34,100 nt of DNA. It comes from Candidatus Dietzia intestinigallinarum (GTDB taxonomy: Bacteria > Actinomycetota > Actinomycetes > Mycobacteriales > Mycobacteriaceae). Below the pieces are notes generated by a model that made no database searches, was not told the DNA's origin, and was given only the letters and a program-made list of their open reading frames with translations. The stretch covers positions 1-34,100 of the forward strand of contig DWWG01000148.1 in the NCBI GenBank assembly GCA_019119875.1. The letters are read 5' to 3'. Positions within the stretch are counted from its first letter, which is position 1; the number at the start of each line of letters is the position of its first letter. Position numbers and translations under genes: made by a program. Shown piece by piece: positions 17,039 through 26,062 of this stretch.

Positions 17039-19612
17039 GGCCGCCGCGTCCGACACGGGATTGTCCAGCCGCCCGGCGAACTGCAGAGAGCCCGCCTGGT
17101 CGGTGAGGTCCACCATCTGCCGGGCGTCTCGCAACTGGAGCCTGTTCAGGCAGGAGTGCCTGAACGTCGGTGCGAACAGCGCGTCCCAGGTGGGGCGGTG
17201 CAGCTCGTCGGCGCGCTCACGCTCCGCCAGTGACAGGAGCCGGTGACGGGTGAGCATCCAGAACTCGCGGGCGTCGAGCATCCCGGCCTCGTCGAGTATC
17301 GCGGCGAGATGGCGCAGCACACCGTCCATCACGTCGGTGTGGATGCTCAGGGCCGCGGTCTCGGCGTCCACGATGTGGCGGATTCGCCCCAGCCGGGCGG
17401 GAAGTGGGCGCCCGGGGAGGTCACGGATCACCGCAACCTCCTCGCCGATGTCCTTGAACAGCGCCCGCCTGGGGGTGTGATCCGGCCCCACGACCAGGAT
17501 CACGTTCTCGCCGTGAGGCATGAAGACCAGTCCGTGAACCAGCAGGCACCAGGCCACGGGCAGCAGGTAGGCGTCGAGCAGGGCGTGAACCCACTCTTCT
17601 GCCCGGAGTCCGGAGCGTTCGATGAACTCTGCGACGAGGGGCCGCCCGTGCAGGTCCACGTGGAGGAGCGCGGCCAGCGTGAAGGCGCGCTCGCCGGTCT
17701 CCAACCGAGGGATCGGGCTCTCACGCCAGAGCGCCGCGATCATCTTGGTGTGAGGCCCCTCGTCCGAGACCCCGGCTTCGCAGGCGACGTGGTGGGCGTC
17801 CCCGGTGTATCCGATGGCCGCGACCTCGCGCAGGACGCCCAGCCCGAGATCACGGAGGACCGGATCGGAGTCGACGAGCGCGGCCACCCAGTCGTTGACC
17901 GCCGGGGTGTCCCGCATGTATCGCGGGGACAGTCCGCGGGTGAAGCCCATGTTCTGTACCGCCAGGGCGGTCTTGACGTAGCCACGCTCGGGCCGGGTGA
18001 GGTTGAGGAAGGTGCGGACCGACTGTTGTGGCCGGTACTCGTCGTCGGATTCGCCGAGGTGGACGAGATCTCGCCGGGCCAGGTCGGGGGCGAAGGCCAC
18101 GGCGATGGTGCGGTCCCACTGGTGCGGGTGCACGGGGAGGATCCGGTAGTCACCGGGATCGAGCCCGAGCCGGCGCAGCCGGTCATCACAGCCGGCGAGC
18201 GCCTCGGTGGTGAACTCGCACAGGGTGTGTGCGCGTTCGTCGAGGCCTTCCACCGTGGTGAGCAGGCTCCGGTCTCGTCGGACCGCGAGCCAGACCAGTC
18301 GGGTGGATGTCCGGGCCTCGGGTGTGTACCGGTGGCGGTCGGTGAGTCCGAGCCCGACTCGACCGTTGTTGGCGACGAAGCCGGGATGCCCTTCGGTCAT
18401 CGCGGATTCGATGGTCTGGAGGTCCGCGTTCGCGAGCTCCCGGGAGGGCCGGTCGCGGTGGTGCAGGCAGAACGCCGCGGATCCGAGGGTGGCGGCGATC
18501 TCCTCGAGATAGGTGCCCATCAGGTCGTCGGGGATGCCGAGCCGGGGTGCGAACGCGATGACGAGTGCCTGCGCGTCCACGTCCGTCTCGACGTCGTCGA
18601 CGAGGCGCCGTATCGAGCCCTCCTCGATCACCCAGTGATCGAGGGGCAGGCGGCGGGCGCGGAAGGTCCAGGTCTCGCCGCCGGAGTGGACCGCGTAATG
18701 CTGCTGGGCCTCCCCGGGGGCGGCGGCGGATCGCTCATCACCCTGGCGGAGTGTGCCGCGGGGGTGGGGCTCCGGCGTGAGGAGCCGCTCGTGGGAGAAC
18801 TCGGCCAGAGCCTTGGCACAGAGGTGTCGGTGCGCGCGACGCATCGCGTGCCCCACGAGATGGTCGTGGAGCGCGGGGCGGGGGGAGTGTGTCGGTGTCC
18901 CCGGGGCCCGTGTCGGTGACGACGACGAGATCAGCGTCGTCGACCGGCCGATCTCCGACCCGCGGTACTCCTCGGCGGTACACGTGGACAGCAGTGCGGT
19001 CTTGTCGGGGAGGACCAGCGGACCCGTTTCTCGGAAGCCGGCGCGGGAGTTGAGCCGGTGCACCGCGGTGTTTCCGAGATCGGGCTCCACGACCATTCGG
19101 CGGGCGGGGGTGTCCGCGAGGAGGGGCACGCTGAACGCCGTCTCGCAGATCGCGCCCATCACGGCCGCGGTCGTGCCGCGGACCGGCGTGCGGGTGGGGG
19201 CCACGAGGAGGTGCATGCCGAGATCGCCGGGCTCGTGTGGGTAGCGACCGGCGAGTTCGAGTACGGATGGGTCGTAGAAGACCGCCAGCGCCACCCGGAG
19301 CCCGTCGAGTCTGATCAGGAACATGCTGCGGTGCGGATTCGCCACCCAGTCGGAGAGCAGGTCCTCGACCTGCGGCACCGTCGCTCCGCGCATGCCCCAG
19401 AAGGCCGACCCGGGGTGATCCAGCCAGGCATGCGCGGTGTGGACGTCGAGCCGCCCCCCGGACGTGGCCGCGGCGGTCGAGAACGGCCCGGTTGACGAGC
19501 TCTCGAGCACGAGGTGCTCGACGGTGACGAGCCCGGCCGGCGTGTGTACCGTGCACCGGGCTTCCGGCGCGGTGCCCGGGCGACAGGGTGGTGTGTCGGG
19601 TGGGGCGGTCAT
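17000..19612 (-). CDS. Fused N-acyltransferase and NIS siderophore synthetase (DesC-DesD type)
   Basis: This 870-residue protein joins two enzymes. Residues about 50-213 are a GNAT domain of the IucB/DesC kind (HPGSAFWGM, DLGMHLLVAP, a late NTAVHRLNSRAGF). Residues about 250-870 are an IucA/IucC NIS synthetase with EGHPGFVANNGR (about 407-418), LPVHPHQWD (about 492-500), a RTF.N..RPERGYVKTAL run, GFTRGLS, HGENVIL and FKDIGEEV. These are DesD-like. A Ser/Thr/Pro-rich linker (about 220-248) joins them. The GNAT part should acylate N-hydroxy-cadaverine, and the synthetase should join and possibly cyclise the hydroxamates. DesC and DesD are separate proteins in Streptomyces. The ATG overlaps the hydroxylase stop (ATGA). 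Its 3' end overlaps the convergent secreted-protein gene by 39 bases. Confidence 0.93.
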   Translation of the reverse strand: MTAPPDTPPCRPGTAPEARCTVHTPAGLVTVEHLVLESSSTGPFSTAAATSGGRLDVHTAHAWLDHPGSAFWGMRGATVPQVEDLLSDWVANPHRSMFLIRLDGLRVALAVFYDPSVLELAGRYPHEPGDLGMHLLVAPTRTPVRGTTAAVMGAICETAFSVPLLADTPARRMVVEPDLGNTAVHRLNSRAGFRETGPLVLPDKTALLSTCTAEEYRGSEIGRSTTLISSSSPTRAPGTPTHSPRPALHDHLVGHAMRRAHRHLCAKALAEFSHERLLTPEPHPRGTLRQGDERSAAAPGEAQQHYAVHSGGETWTFRARRLPLDHWVIEEGSIRRLVDDVETDVDAQALVIAFAPRLGIPDDLMGTYLEEIAATLGSAAFCLHHRDRPSRELANADLQTIESAMTEGHPGFVANNGRVGLGLTDRHRYTPEARTSTRLVWLAVRRDRSLLTTVEGLDERAHTLCEFTTEALAGCDDRLRRLGLDPGDYRILPVHPHQWDRTIAVAFAPDLARRDLVHLGESDDEYRPQQSVRTFLNLTRPERGYVKTALAVQNMGFTRGLSPRYMRDTPAVNDWVAALVDSDPVLRDLGLGVLREVAAIGYTGDAHHVACEAGVSDEGPHTKMIAALWRESPIPRLETGERAFTLAALLHVDLHGRPLVAEFIERSGLRAEEWVHALLDAYLLPVAWCLLVHGLVFMPHGENVILVVGPDHTPRRALFKDIGEEVAVIRDLPGRPLPARLGRIRHIVDAETAALSIHTDVMDGVLRHLAAILDEAGMLDAREFWMLTRHRLLSLAERERADELHRPTWDALFAPTFRHSCLNRLQLRDARQMVDLTDQAGSLQFAGRLDNPVSDAAASAAGQLSRDRLG

Positions 19613-20973
19613 CGGACCTCCTGGGTCTGGGTGGGAGCGGTGGCACCGAAGCGTTGGAAGGCGATCGATCTTTCGACCGGGTAGACCTCGCGGCCACAGA
19701 TGGTGCGAAGGATGATGCTGTTGCGCATCGCGCCCATCCCGAGGTCGGGGGCGGTGAGACCGTGGGTGTGCTCTTCCGCGTTCTGTACGTGGATGTACCG
19801 GTGGGCGTGGTCGACCGTGTGGTCTCGCGCGACGCGGTAGCGGCCGTGCTCGTCGCGGTCGATATCGGTCTCTATGCCTTCGAGGAAATCCGCCGGGGTG
19901 GGGCGGTATCCGGTGGCCATCACCAGGCCGTCGCCGGAGTGCTGCCACGTCTGACCGGTGTCCGTGCAGCGCAGGTCCATGAGCAGTGACGGGCGCGGAG
20001 TCCGTGGCCCGCCCCGGGGCGCACAGGGCTGCCGGCGGACACCGTCGAGCGCGGTGGCCGCGGTGAGGAGACCGCAGGGCAGTCCGTGGACGGAGCGCCG
20101 GTACAGGAGTTCGTGGATGCGGTTGACCAGTTCGGCGTCGATGCCCTTGTACAGCGATCGTTGAGCCGGGAGCAGTTCGTCCCGAACCGCCGACGGGAGC
20201 GCGTGGAAGTGATCGATGTACTCCGGCGAGGTCATCTCGAGGGTGAGCTTGGTGTACTCCATGGGGAAGAAGCGGGGCGAGCGCGTCACCCAGTCCACGC
20301 GGGGGCCGCCGGACCCCGTCGCGGACAGCAGATCGTGGTAGACCTCGGCCGCGGACTGGCCGCTGCCGACGACCGTCACCGATTCCAGTCCGAGCAGATC
20401 GTCACGTCGATTCAGGTAGTCGGATGCATGGAGTGCGACGGTCCCGTCGCCGTCGAGGGTTTCGGGCGACACCGGGCTCCACGGGCTCGTGCCGATGCCC
20501 AGGACGAGGTGGCGGGTGCGGTAGGTCTCGAGTCCGTCGGCGGTTCGGGCCGTGACCCGGTAGACGGGCTCGGGCCCCGGGGCCTCGCGGTGGACGTCGA
20601 TCACCTCTCGCCCCCACCGCAGGCCTGCGACGTGATCGGCCGCCCATCGGCAGTACGCGTCGTATTCGACGCGCAGCGGTTGGAAGTCCTCCCGGATGTA
20701 GAACTGATACAGGCGACGGACCTCCTTGAGATAGGCCAGGAACGAATACGGTGAGGTGGGATCGGCCAGCGTCACCAGGTCTGCGAGGAACGGGACCTGG
20801 ATGGTGGCGTCGGCGAGCATGAGCCCGTGGTGCCACGCGAAGCCGTCCCGGGCATCGAGGAAGGCGGCGTCCAGGTCCAACGGTTCCGCCAGGCAGGCGA
20901 GGCCGAGGTTGAACGGGCCTATGCCGATCCCGAGGAGGTCGAGAACCCCGTCTCCCGTCCCGGTGCCGCTCAC
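19609..20973 (-). CDS. Lysine/cadaverine N-monooxygenase (DesB/IucD family)
   Basis: This 454-residue flavin N-hydroxylase makes the N-hydroxyamine for hydroxamate siderophores. The FAD motif is LLGIGIGPFNLG (13-24). The substrate region includes DATIQVPFLADLVTLADPTS (about 55-74). The NADPH motif is VVGSGQSAAEVY (201-212), and ATGYRP closes the fold. Cadaverine is the favoured substrate because a DesA-like decarboxylase is encoded directly upstream; lysine or ornithine cannot be excluded by sequence alone. The GTG start overlaps the decarboxylase stop (GTGA), and the stop overlaps the synthetase start (ATGA). Confidence 0.93.
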   Translation of the reverse strand: MSGTGTGDGVLDLLGIGIGPFNLGLACLAEPLDLDAAFLDARDGFAWHHGLMLADATIQVPFLADLVTLADPTSPYSFLAYLKEVRRLYQFYIREDFQPLRVEYDAYCRWAADHVAGLRWGREVIDVHREAPGPEPVYRVTARTADGLETYRTRHLVLGIGTSPWSPVSPETLDGDGTVALHASDYLNRRDDLLGLESVTVVGSGQSAAEVYHDLLSATGSGGPRVDWVTRSPRFFPMEYTKLTLEMTSPEYIDHFHALPSAVRDELLPAQRSLYKGIDAELVNRIHELLYRRSVHGLPCGLLTAATALDGVRRQPCAPRGGPRTPRPSLLMDLRCTDTGQTWQHSGDGLVMATGYRPTPADFLEGIETDIDRDEHGRYRVARDHTVDHAHRYIHVQNAEEHTHGLTAPDLGMGAMRNSIILRTICGREVYPVERSIAFQRFGATAPTQTQEVR

Positions 20974-22532
20974 GTGAACACCTCGGTGGTGGTCGAACGG
21001 AGTCCGGCGGCGAGGCGACCTGCGGCGGCCCGGACATCGGCCAGCACCAGACCGACGTCGACGTCGGTCAGGTTCGGGTCCAGCACGGTGAGTTTGAGGC
21101 AGGGGCGTCCGTCCACCACGGTCGCCGCCACCAGTGAATGCCCCTCGGCGAAGAGGGCGTCCCGCACCGGACGTACGAGTCGATCCGCGAGCTCCGCACC
21201 GGTGGGGCACGGCCCGGACCCCGCGGCGTCGCGCGAGCAGGGCTCAGGCGGCACGTCCACGCGGGGGTGTGGCCGGAACAGCACGGTCGACAGCTGGGGT
21301 CGGCGAACCAGCTCCAGCTCGGGATCCTGCTCGATGCAGTTCGCGATCCTGAGGGCGGAGTCGATCGACGCGTCGAGTAGGCGGCCGATCCCGTCGGCGC
21401 CCAGGACGCGCAGGGTCATCCACAGTTTGAGTGCGTCGAAACGCCGGGTGGTCTGCAGGGACTTGTCGACGGCAGGGCCTCCGCCCGTGGGCTTGACGGC
21501 CGTCGCGCCACCGGCGTGGCCCGGGTCGTCAGCGGGATTGAGATAGTCGGCGTGGACGGCCGAGTGGCGGAATCCGGCGCCGTCACGCAGAAGCAGCGCT
21601 GAGGCGGCGACCGGCAGGAAGAACGTCTTGTGGAAGTCGACTGTCACAGAATCTGCGGCACCTATCCCGTCGAGCAGCACCCGATGCGTGGGGGAGACGA
21701 GGAGACCACCTCCGTAGGCCGCGTCGACGTGGAGCCACACGTCGTGCCGGGAGCAGACCTCGCCGATTGCGCGCAGTGGGTCGATCGCGCCGTGGTCGGT
21801 GGTCCCGGCCACGGCCACGACGGCCGCGACCTCCGTTCCGGATTCGGCCAGGGAGGCCAGGGTGCGCTCCAGGGTCACGGGGTCCATGCGATCGCCGTCG
21901 CCGGGCAACGCGATCACGGCATCCGGGGCGAGGCCGAGCAGACGCGCTGCTTTCACAACGCTCAGGTGGGCGTGCTCGCCGGTCACGATCCGCAGGCGCG
22001 GCAGCCTCGAGCAGCGGTCGCCCGCACGCCCGAGCCGGTTCTCGCGGGCGGTGAACAGTGCCTGGAGATTGGACGCGCTGCCGCCGGTGGTGAACACCCC
22101 GTCCGGGGCGGTCCCGGTCGGGCTGTCGAACCCGATGAGGTCGGCGACCCACTCGATGAGTCTCTGTTCGATGAGACATGCGGAGGTGCCCTGGTCCCAG
22201 GTCTCCACAGCGGTGTTGACCGACGCGGTGAGAGTCTCCGCCGCCAGCGCCGGGATGGCGACAGGGCAGTTGAGGTGGGCCAGGTAGCGCGGGTGGTGGT
22301 ATCCGACGGCGTGATCGAGGTATATCGCCCGGACCTCCTCGAGTGCGCTGGTCAGATCACCCAGCGGGCGGTCCAGGTCCACGGCGGACGTGCGGTGCGC
22401 GAGTTCGTCCGGGGTGGCGGCGGATCGGGGTGTGGCGCGGTCGTCGAGATATCGGCCCACCTCCGACGTTGCGGCCGCGAGGGCGGCGGCGTGGCTGTCT
22501 CGGCTGTGGCGGCTCAGCAAGGGATCGTTCAC
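20970..22532 (-). CDS. PLP-dependent decarboxylase, DesA-like (lysine to cadaverine)
   Basis: This 520-residue group II decarboxylase should supply the diamine for the siderophore. Seen are HHPRYLAHLNCP (about 79-90), ETWDQGTSACLIEQRLIEW, FTTGGSASNLQAL, HAHLSVVKAARLLG with His187/His189 near the cofactor, HVDAAYGG with Asp270, and VDFHKTFFLP with the PLP lysine Lys302. Similarity is best to siderophore DesA-type lysine decarboxylases; diaminobutyrate or ornithine decarboxylase is the main alternative. The start is the GTG at 22532, with GGAGAG upstream, rather than longer in-frame starts that would cross the iron box. It is the first gene of the desA-desB-desCD operon. Confidence 0.9.
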   Translation of the reverse strand: MNDPLLSRHSRDSHAAALAAATSEVGRYLDDRATPRSAATPDELAHRTSAVDLDRPLGDLTSALEEVRAIYLDHAVGYHHPRYLAHLNCPVAIPALAAETLTASVNTAVETWDQGTSACLIEQRLIEWVADLIGFDSPTGTAPDGVFTTGGSASNLQALFTARENRLGRAGDRCSRLPRLRIVTGEHAHLSVVKAARLLGLAPDAVIALPGDGDRMDPVTLERTLASLAESGTEVAAVVAVAGTTDHGAIDPLRAIGEVCSRHDVWLHVDAAYGGGLLVSPTHRVLLDGIGAADSVTVDFHKTFFLPVAASALLLRDGAGFRHSAVHADYLNPADDPGHAGGATAVKPTGGGPAVDKSLQTTRRFDALKLWMTLRVLGADGIGRLLDASIDSALRIANCIEQDPELELVRRPQLSTVLFRPHPRVDVPPEPCSRDAAGSGPCPTGAELADRLVRPVRDALFAEGHSLVAATVVDGRPCLKLTVLDPNLTDVDVGLVLADVRAAAGRLAAGLRSTTTEVFT

Positions 22533-22571
22533 GGGACTCTCCGGCCTGCTCGGGAATTGCGGACCGGGCGA

Positions 22572-22601
22572 ACCGTATTGAGGCCAGGCTTGCCTAAGCA
22601 A
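22572..22601 (-). promoter_or_regulatory. Iron-regulated promoter of the siderophore biosynthesis operon
   Basis: On the minus strand, TTGCTT (-35, 22601-22596) and TACGGT (-10, 22577-22572) are 18 bases apart. Positions 22579-22597 fill the spacer with a DtxR/IdeR-like box (plus strand TGAGGCCAGGCTTGCCTAA). Its reverse complement matches 13 of 19 positions of the consensus TTAGGTTAGGCTAACCTAA. A bound repressor would block polymerase. The box reading is inference from similarity and context. Confidence 0.6.
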
Positions 22602-22701
22602 TGGCCGGGTGGGATGAATCACAGTGTCGGGCACGTGAAGTGGGAGTGCTTCCGGGGCCGCTTGCGTCGAGGGGGTCCGAAGCCTTACTGTTCCGGCCAC
22701 T

Positions 22702-22720
22702 GTAGGTTAGCCAAGCCTAA
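22702..22720 (+). promoter_or_regulatory. DtxR/IdeR-like iron box of the siderophore uptake operon
   Basis: GTAGGTTAGCCAAGCCTAA matches 15 of 19 positions of the DtxR/IdeR consensus TTAGGTTAGGCTAACCTAA. It lies 54 bases before the receptor lipoprotein start. A further TTAGG half-like motif follows at 22725. Iron-bound IdeR should repress the uptake operon here. Confidence 0.7.
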
Positions 22721-22773
22721 AAGGTTAGGGGTGGGCCTGTGTGACCGCTCGCCCCGTCGAGATACGGAGACCC

Positions 22774-23880
22774 ATGACCTCACCCGCCGCACGATCCCGG
22801 CTCCGGACGGGCCCGGCCGACGCCCAGGGCCACCCGCGTCGTCTGGTGGCCCTGTTCCTGTTCATCGCGCTCGCCGCCGTGCTGGCGGTGGTGGCCGGCT
22901 GCTCGACCGGTGCGGTCGGCGGCGGCGACGAGCAGGCCGCGACGACCGATGTCGAGCGCCAGGGGAGCTTCCCGCGGACCGTCACCCACGCCTACGGCGA
23001 GACCGAGATCCCGGAGGCGCCGACGCGCGTCGCGACCGTGTCGTGGGTCAACGCCGATGTCTCCCTCGCGCTGGGGGTCGTTCCGGTGGGGATGCCCCGC
23101 ACCTCGTTCGGCGCCAACGCCGCCGGCTCGACGGACTGGTTCGACGCGGAGCTCGAGGCGGTGGGCGGCACGATGCCCGAGCTGTACTCCGAGACCGACG
23201 GCATCAACACGGAGGCGATCGCCGCGCTGGAGCCCGACATCATCCTCGGGGCCTACTCCGGGATGACCGCCGAGGAGTACGAGACGCTGTCCAAGATCGC
23301 CCCCACCATCGCGATGCCCGAGGGCGATGTGGCGTTCGGTACCGCATGGCAGGACTCCACCCGCCTGATCGGCGAGGCGCTCGGCCGTTCCGACGCCGCC
23401 GAGACCCTCATCGCGGATGTCGAGTCCCAGATCGAGCAGGTCGCCGCCGACAACCCGGATATCCGGGACACCACCTTCGTCTACGGCACCGTCGACCCCG
23501 CGGCGGCCGAGAAGATCTACGCCTTCACCGACGTCGACAACCGCCCGCGCTTTCTCACCGAGCTCGGGATGGTCCAGGCACCGGTCGTCTCCGAGGCCTC
23601 CAGCGGGTCGCCCGACGAGTTCGCCGTGACCTGGTCGCCCGAGCGCGCCGACGAGCTGGAATCGGACATCCTCGTGACCTACGCGGCCTCGCCGGACGTG
23701 CGTGAGGCGATCGAATCCGATCCGCTGCTCGGCCGCATTCCCGCCGTCGAGGCCGGCCGCATGGTGCTCCAAACCGACGAGCAGCAGGTGCTCTCGATCT
23801 CCGCCGCCTCGCCACTGAGCCTGCCGTGGGCTCTGGACAACGTCGTCCCCGACATCGTCGACGCCGCACAGCAGTCCTGA
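22774..23880 (+). CDS. Iron-siderophore ABC transporter substrate-binding lipoprotein
   Basis: This 368-residue lipoprotein has a basic N-terminus, a hydrophobic segment (about 25-40) and a lipobox with Cys43. The mature part is a FecB/FhuD-type periplasmic-binding fold: TVTHAYGETEIPEAPTRV at the start, ALEPDIILGAYSGMT in the middle, and a long linking helix. It should capture the ferric siderophore at the outer face of the membrane. I prefer the ATG at 22774, with CGGAGA upstream, over the GTG at 22741. Two permeases, an ATPase and a reductase follow in order. The gene diverges from the biosynthesis operon and has its own iron box. Confidence 0.93.
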   Translation: MTSPAARSRLRTGPADAQGHPRRLVALFLFIALAAVLAVVAGCSTGAVGGGDEQAATTDVERQGSFPRTVTHAYGETEIPEAPTRVATVSWVNADVSLALGVVPVGMPRTSFGANAAGSTDWFDAELEAVGGTMPELYSETDGINTEAIAALEPDIILGAYSGMTAEEYETLSKIAPTIAMPEGDVAFGTAWQDSTRLIGEALGRSDAAETLIADVESQIEQVAADNPDIRDTTFVYGTVDPAAAEKIYAFTDVDNRPRFLTELGMVQAPVVSEASSGSPDEFAVTWSPERADELESDILVTYAASPDVREAIESDPLLGRIPAVEAGRMVLQTDEQQVLSISAASPLSLPWALDNVVPDIVDAAQQS

Positions 23881-23885
23881 TCCAC

Positions 23886-24995
23886 GTGACCGCCGTCGAT
23901 CAACCCCCCACGCCGTCGGCCACCGCACCGGCCGCCGGACGGCGCCCCCACCGCGGCCCGAGCCGGGCCGTGGTGGGCACGGTGGTGTCGGTGGCCCTGC
24001 TCGTGACGGCGGTCGCCGCGTCCTTGTTCATCGGTGCCCGCACCGTGGACCCGGCGGTGGTCTGGTCGGCGCTCACCGCACTTCCCGGCCAGGTGCTCAC
24101 CGGCGATCTGGCCGCTGCATCGGCACCCGGCTCGAGCGCCTCGATGGACGAGGTCGTGGTGGCCGCGCGGGTGCCACGCACCATCACCGCGGTGCTCGTG
24201 GGAGCCGCGCTCGCGGTCGCCGGGGCCGGTCTGCAGGGAGCCACGCGTAATCCGCTCGGGGACCCCGGGCTGCTCGGCCTCACCGCCGGCGCCGCACTCG
24301 GCGTGGTGCTGGGGCTCGCTCTCGCCCCCGCAGCCGCGCCGTCCACGGTGGCGCTGTTCGCCGTCGCCGGCGCCCTCGCCGCCGGCCTGGTCGTCACCGG
24401 TGCGGGCAGGCTCGGCGCGGACTCGGGCACCGGCCTGGTACTGGCCGGCGCCGCCGTGACCGCCGGCTGTACCGCCGTGACCTCGTCCCTGGTCATCGCC
24501 CTGCCCGGCGTTCTCGACCGGTTCCGTTTCTGGGGACTGGGTTCGGTGGATCGCTCCGGGATCGCGGAGATCGGTGCCGCCCTGCCGTTCATCCTGCTCG
24601 GCCTCGTGCTGGTCCTCGCCGGCGCCGCCACCCTCGACGCGCTCGCGCTCGGGGACGATCTGGCCCGCGGACTCGGCGTCGGGCCGGCCGCCGGGCGGGC
24701 CGTCGTGCTGTCCGGGGTGGTGATCCTGTCCGGGGTCGCCACCGCGCTCGCCGGACCGATCGCCTTCCTCGGCCTGCTCGTCCCGCACCTCCTGCGCCGC
24801 CTGGTGGGTGTCGGCAACCGCGTCGTCCTGGGCCTGTCGGTGATCGTCGGACCAGTGGTCCTGCTCGTCGCCGACACCGCCGGGCGGGTCATCGCCCCGC
24901 CCGGCGAGATCGCGGTGGGAGTGATGACCGTGGCGATCGGCGTGCCGTTCCTCATCGCACTCCTCCGCGCAGGTCAGGGGGTGCGCACCTCGTGA
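23886..24995 (+). CDS. FecCD-family iron-siderophore permease, first subunit
   Basis: This 369-residue membrane protein of the BtuCD/FecCD type has about ten helices. Family motifs are RVPRTITAVLVGAALAVAGA, LQGATRNPLGDPGLLG, the GLGVGPAAGRA cytoplasmic loop and AGPIAFLGLLVPHLLRRLVG. It forms the membrane channel with the next gene product. The first 30 residues are Pro/Ala-rich. The GTG start lies five bases after the lipoprotein stop, and the stop overlaps the next start (GTGA). Confidence 0.94.
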   Translation: MTAVDQPPTPSATAPAAGRRPHRGPSRAVVGTVVSVALLVTAVAASLFIGARTVDPAVVWSALTALPGQVLTGDLAAASAPGSSASMDEVVVAARVPRTITAVLVGAALAVAGAGLQGATRNPLGDPGLLGLTAGAALGVVLGLALAPAAAPSTVALFAVAGALAAGLVVTGAGRLGADSGTGLVLAGAAVTAGCTAVTSSLVIALPGVLDRFRFWGLGSVDRSGIAEIGAALPFILLGLVLVLAGAATLDALALGDDLARGLGVGPAAGRAVVLSGVVILSGVATALAGPIAFLGLLVPHLLRRLVGVGNRVVLGLSVIVGPVVLLVADTAGRVIAPPGEIAVGVMTVAIGVPFLIALLRAGQGVRTS

Positions 24996-26062
24996 CCGTC
25001 CTCTGCGCGCAGTCGCCCGATCACGCCGCCACCCGAGCCGACACGGCCCGGATCGTCCATGAGCTCGACGCTCGTCGTCGGCGTCACGGGGTCCGGGTCG
25101 TCGTCGTCCTCACGGCGGTCCTCGTCGCCGTCATGGCGGTGCGGATCCTGCTCGGCCGCTACACCGTCACCATCCCCGACTTCCTGGCTATCCTCGGCGG
25201 CGCGCAGATCCCCGGCGCGACGTTCGTCGTCATGGAGGACAAATTGCCCCGCGCCGTCCTGGGTGCGCTCGCGGGGTTCGCCTTCGGTGCGTCCGGGGCG
25301 CTGTTCCGTCGTGTCCTCGGCAACCCGCTGGCCAGCCCCGACATCCTCGGTATCGCGCACGGGGCCTCGGCCGGGGCCGTCGCCGGAATGGCGTTGTGGG
25401 GGCTGCGGGGAATAGCGATCGTGCCCGCCGCGCTCGTCGGGTCGGGCACGGCGCTGGCGATCGTGCTCGCCGCCTCCGCCGGGCGGCACACCGGGATCGT
25501 CGGCCAACGGTTCCTGCTCGGCGGAGTGGCGGTGGCGGCGCTCGGCACGGCCGTGGTCACCCAGCTCATCGCCCGTCTGACACTCAGCGATGCGCAGGAG
25601 GCCGCGGTGTGGACGGTCGGGTCGCTCTCCGGGGCGTCCGACCAGCGGATCACCTGGCTCGTCGTGACGCTGATCCTGCTCGTCCCCGTGGGTGCGTGGC
25701 TGCACTCGGCGCTGCGTACCGTCGAGCTGGGACCCGAGCTCGCCGTGGGCCTGGGCTCCCGGCCGGTGCCGACCCGTGCCGCCGCACTCGGTGTGGGCAC
25801 GATGCTCGCCGCGGCCGCCACGGCTGTGGCGGGACCGCTCGCGTTCGTCGCCTTGTTGTCCACCCCCATCGCGGCGGCACTCGGGCGCGGTCGGCCTCGA
25901 CTGCTGACGTCGGCGCTGGTCGGCGCGGTGATCGTGGTGTCGGCCGACATCGTCGCCTCGGAGGCCCTGAGCACCGTTGACCTGCCCACGGGTGTGGTGA
26001 CCGGCGCGCTCGGAGCCCCCGCCATGCTGTGGATCCTCCTCCGTTCGAGAAAGGTCGTCTGA
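24992..26062 (+). CDS. FecCD-family iron-siderophore permease, second subunit
   Basis: This 356-residue partner of the preceding permease has about ten helices. Motifs are LPRAVLGALAGFAFGASGALFRRVLGNPLASPDILG, read here as separate blocks at about residues 82-118, then GSLSG, the LGSRPVPTRA loop and AGPLAFVALLSTPIA. Residues 1-40 are a charged cytoplasmic tail. The GTG start overlaps the previous stop by four bases, and the stop shares one base with the ATPase start (TGATG). A heterodimeric channel is the usual arrangement for this family. Confidence 0.94.
   Translation: MTVLCAQSPDHAATRADTARIVHELDARRRRHGVRVVVVLTAVLVAVMAVRILLGRYTVTIPDFLAILGGAQIPGATFVVMEDKLPRAVLGALAGFAFGASGALFRRVLGNPLASPDILGIAHGASAGAVAGMALWGLRGIAIVPAALVGSGTALAIVLAASAGRHTGIVGQRFLLGGVAVAALGTAVVTQLIARLTLSDAQEAAVWTVGSLSGASDQRITWLVVTLILLVPVGAWLHSALRTVELGPELAVGLGSRPVPTRAAALGVGTMLAAAATAVAGPLAFVALLSTPIAAALGRGRPRLLTSALVGAVIVVSADIVASEALSTVDLPTGVVTGALGAPAMLWILLRSRKVV

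Noticed and set aside
17243-18919. Long plus-strand open frame of 558 codons opposite the siderophore synthetase
   Set aside because: It is antisense to a strongly supported gene, and its sequence is dominated by Val, Gly, Arg and Glu runs typical of the reverse frame of a GC-rich gene. No domain is visible.
21630-23705. Plus-strand open frame of 691 codons across the decarboxylase and receptor genes
   Set aside because: It crosses the iron-box promoter region and two real genes in the wrong frame. Composition is Arg/Gly-rich without motifs.
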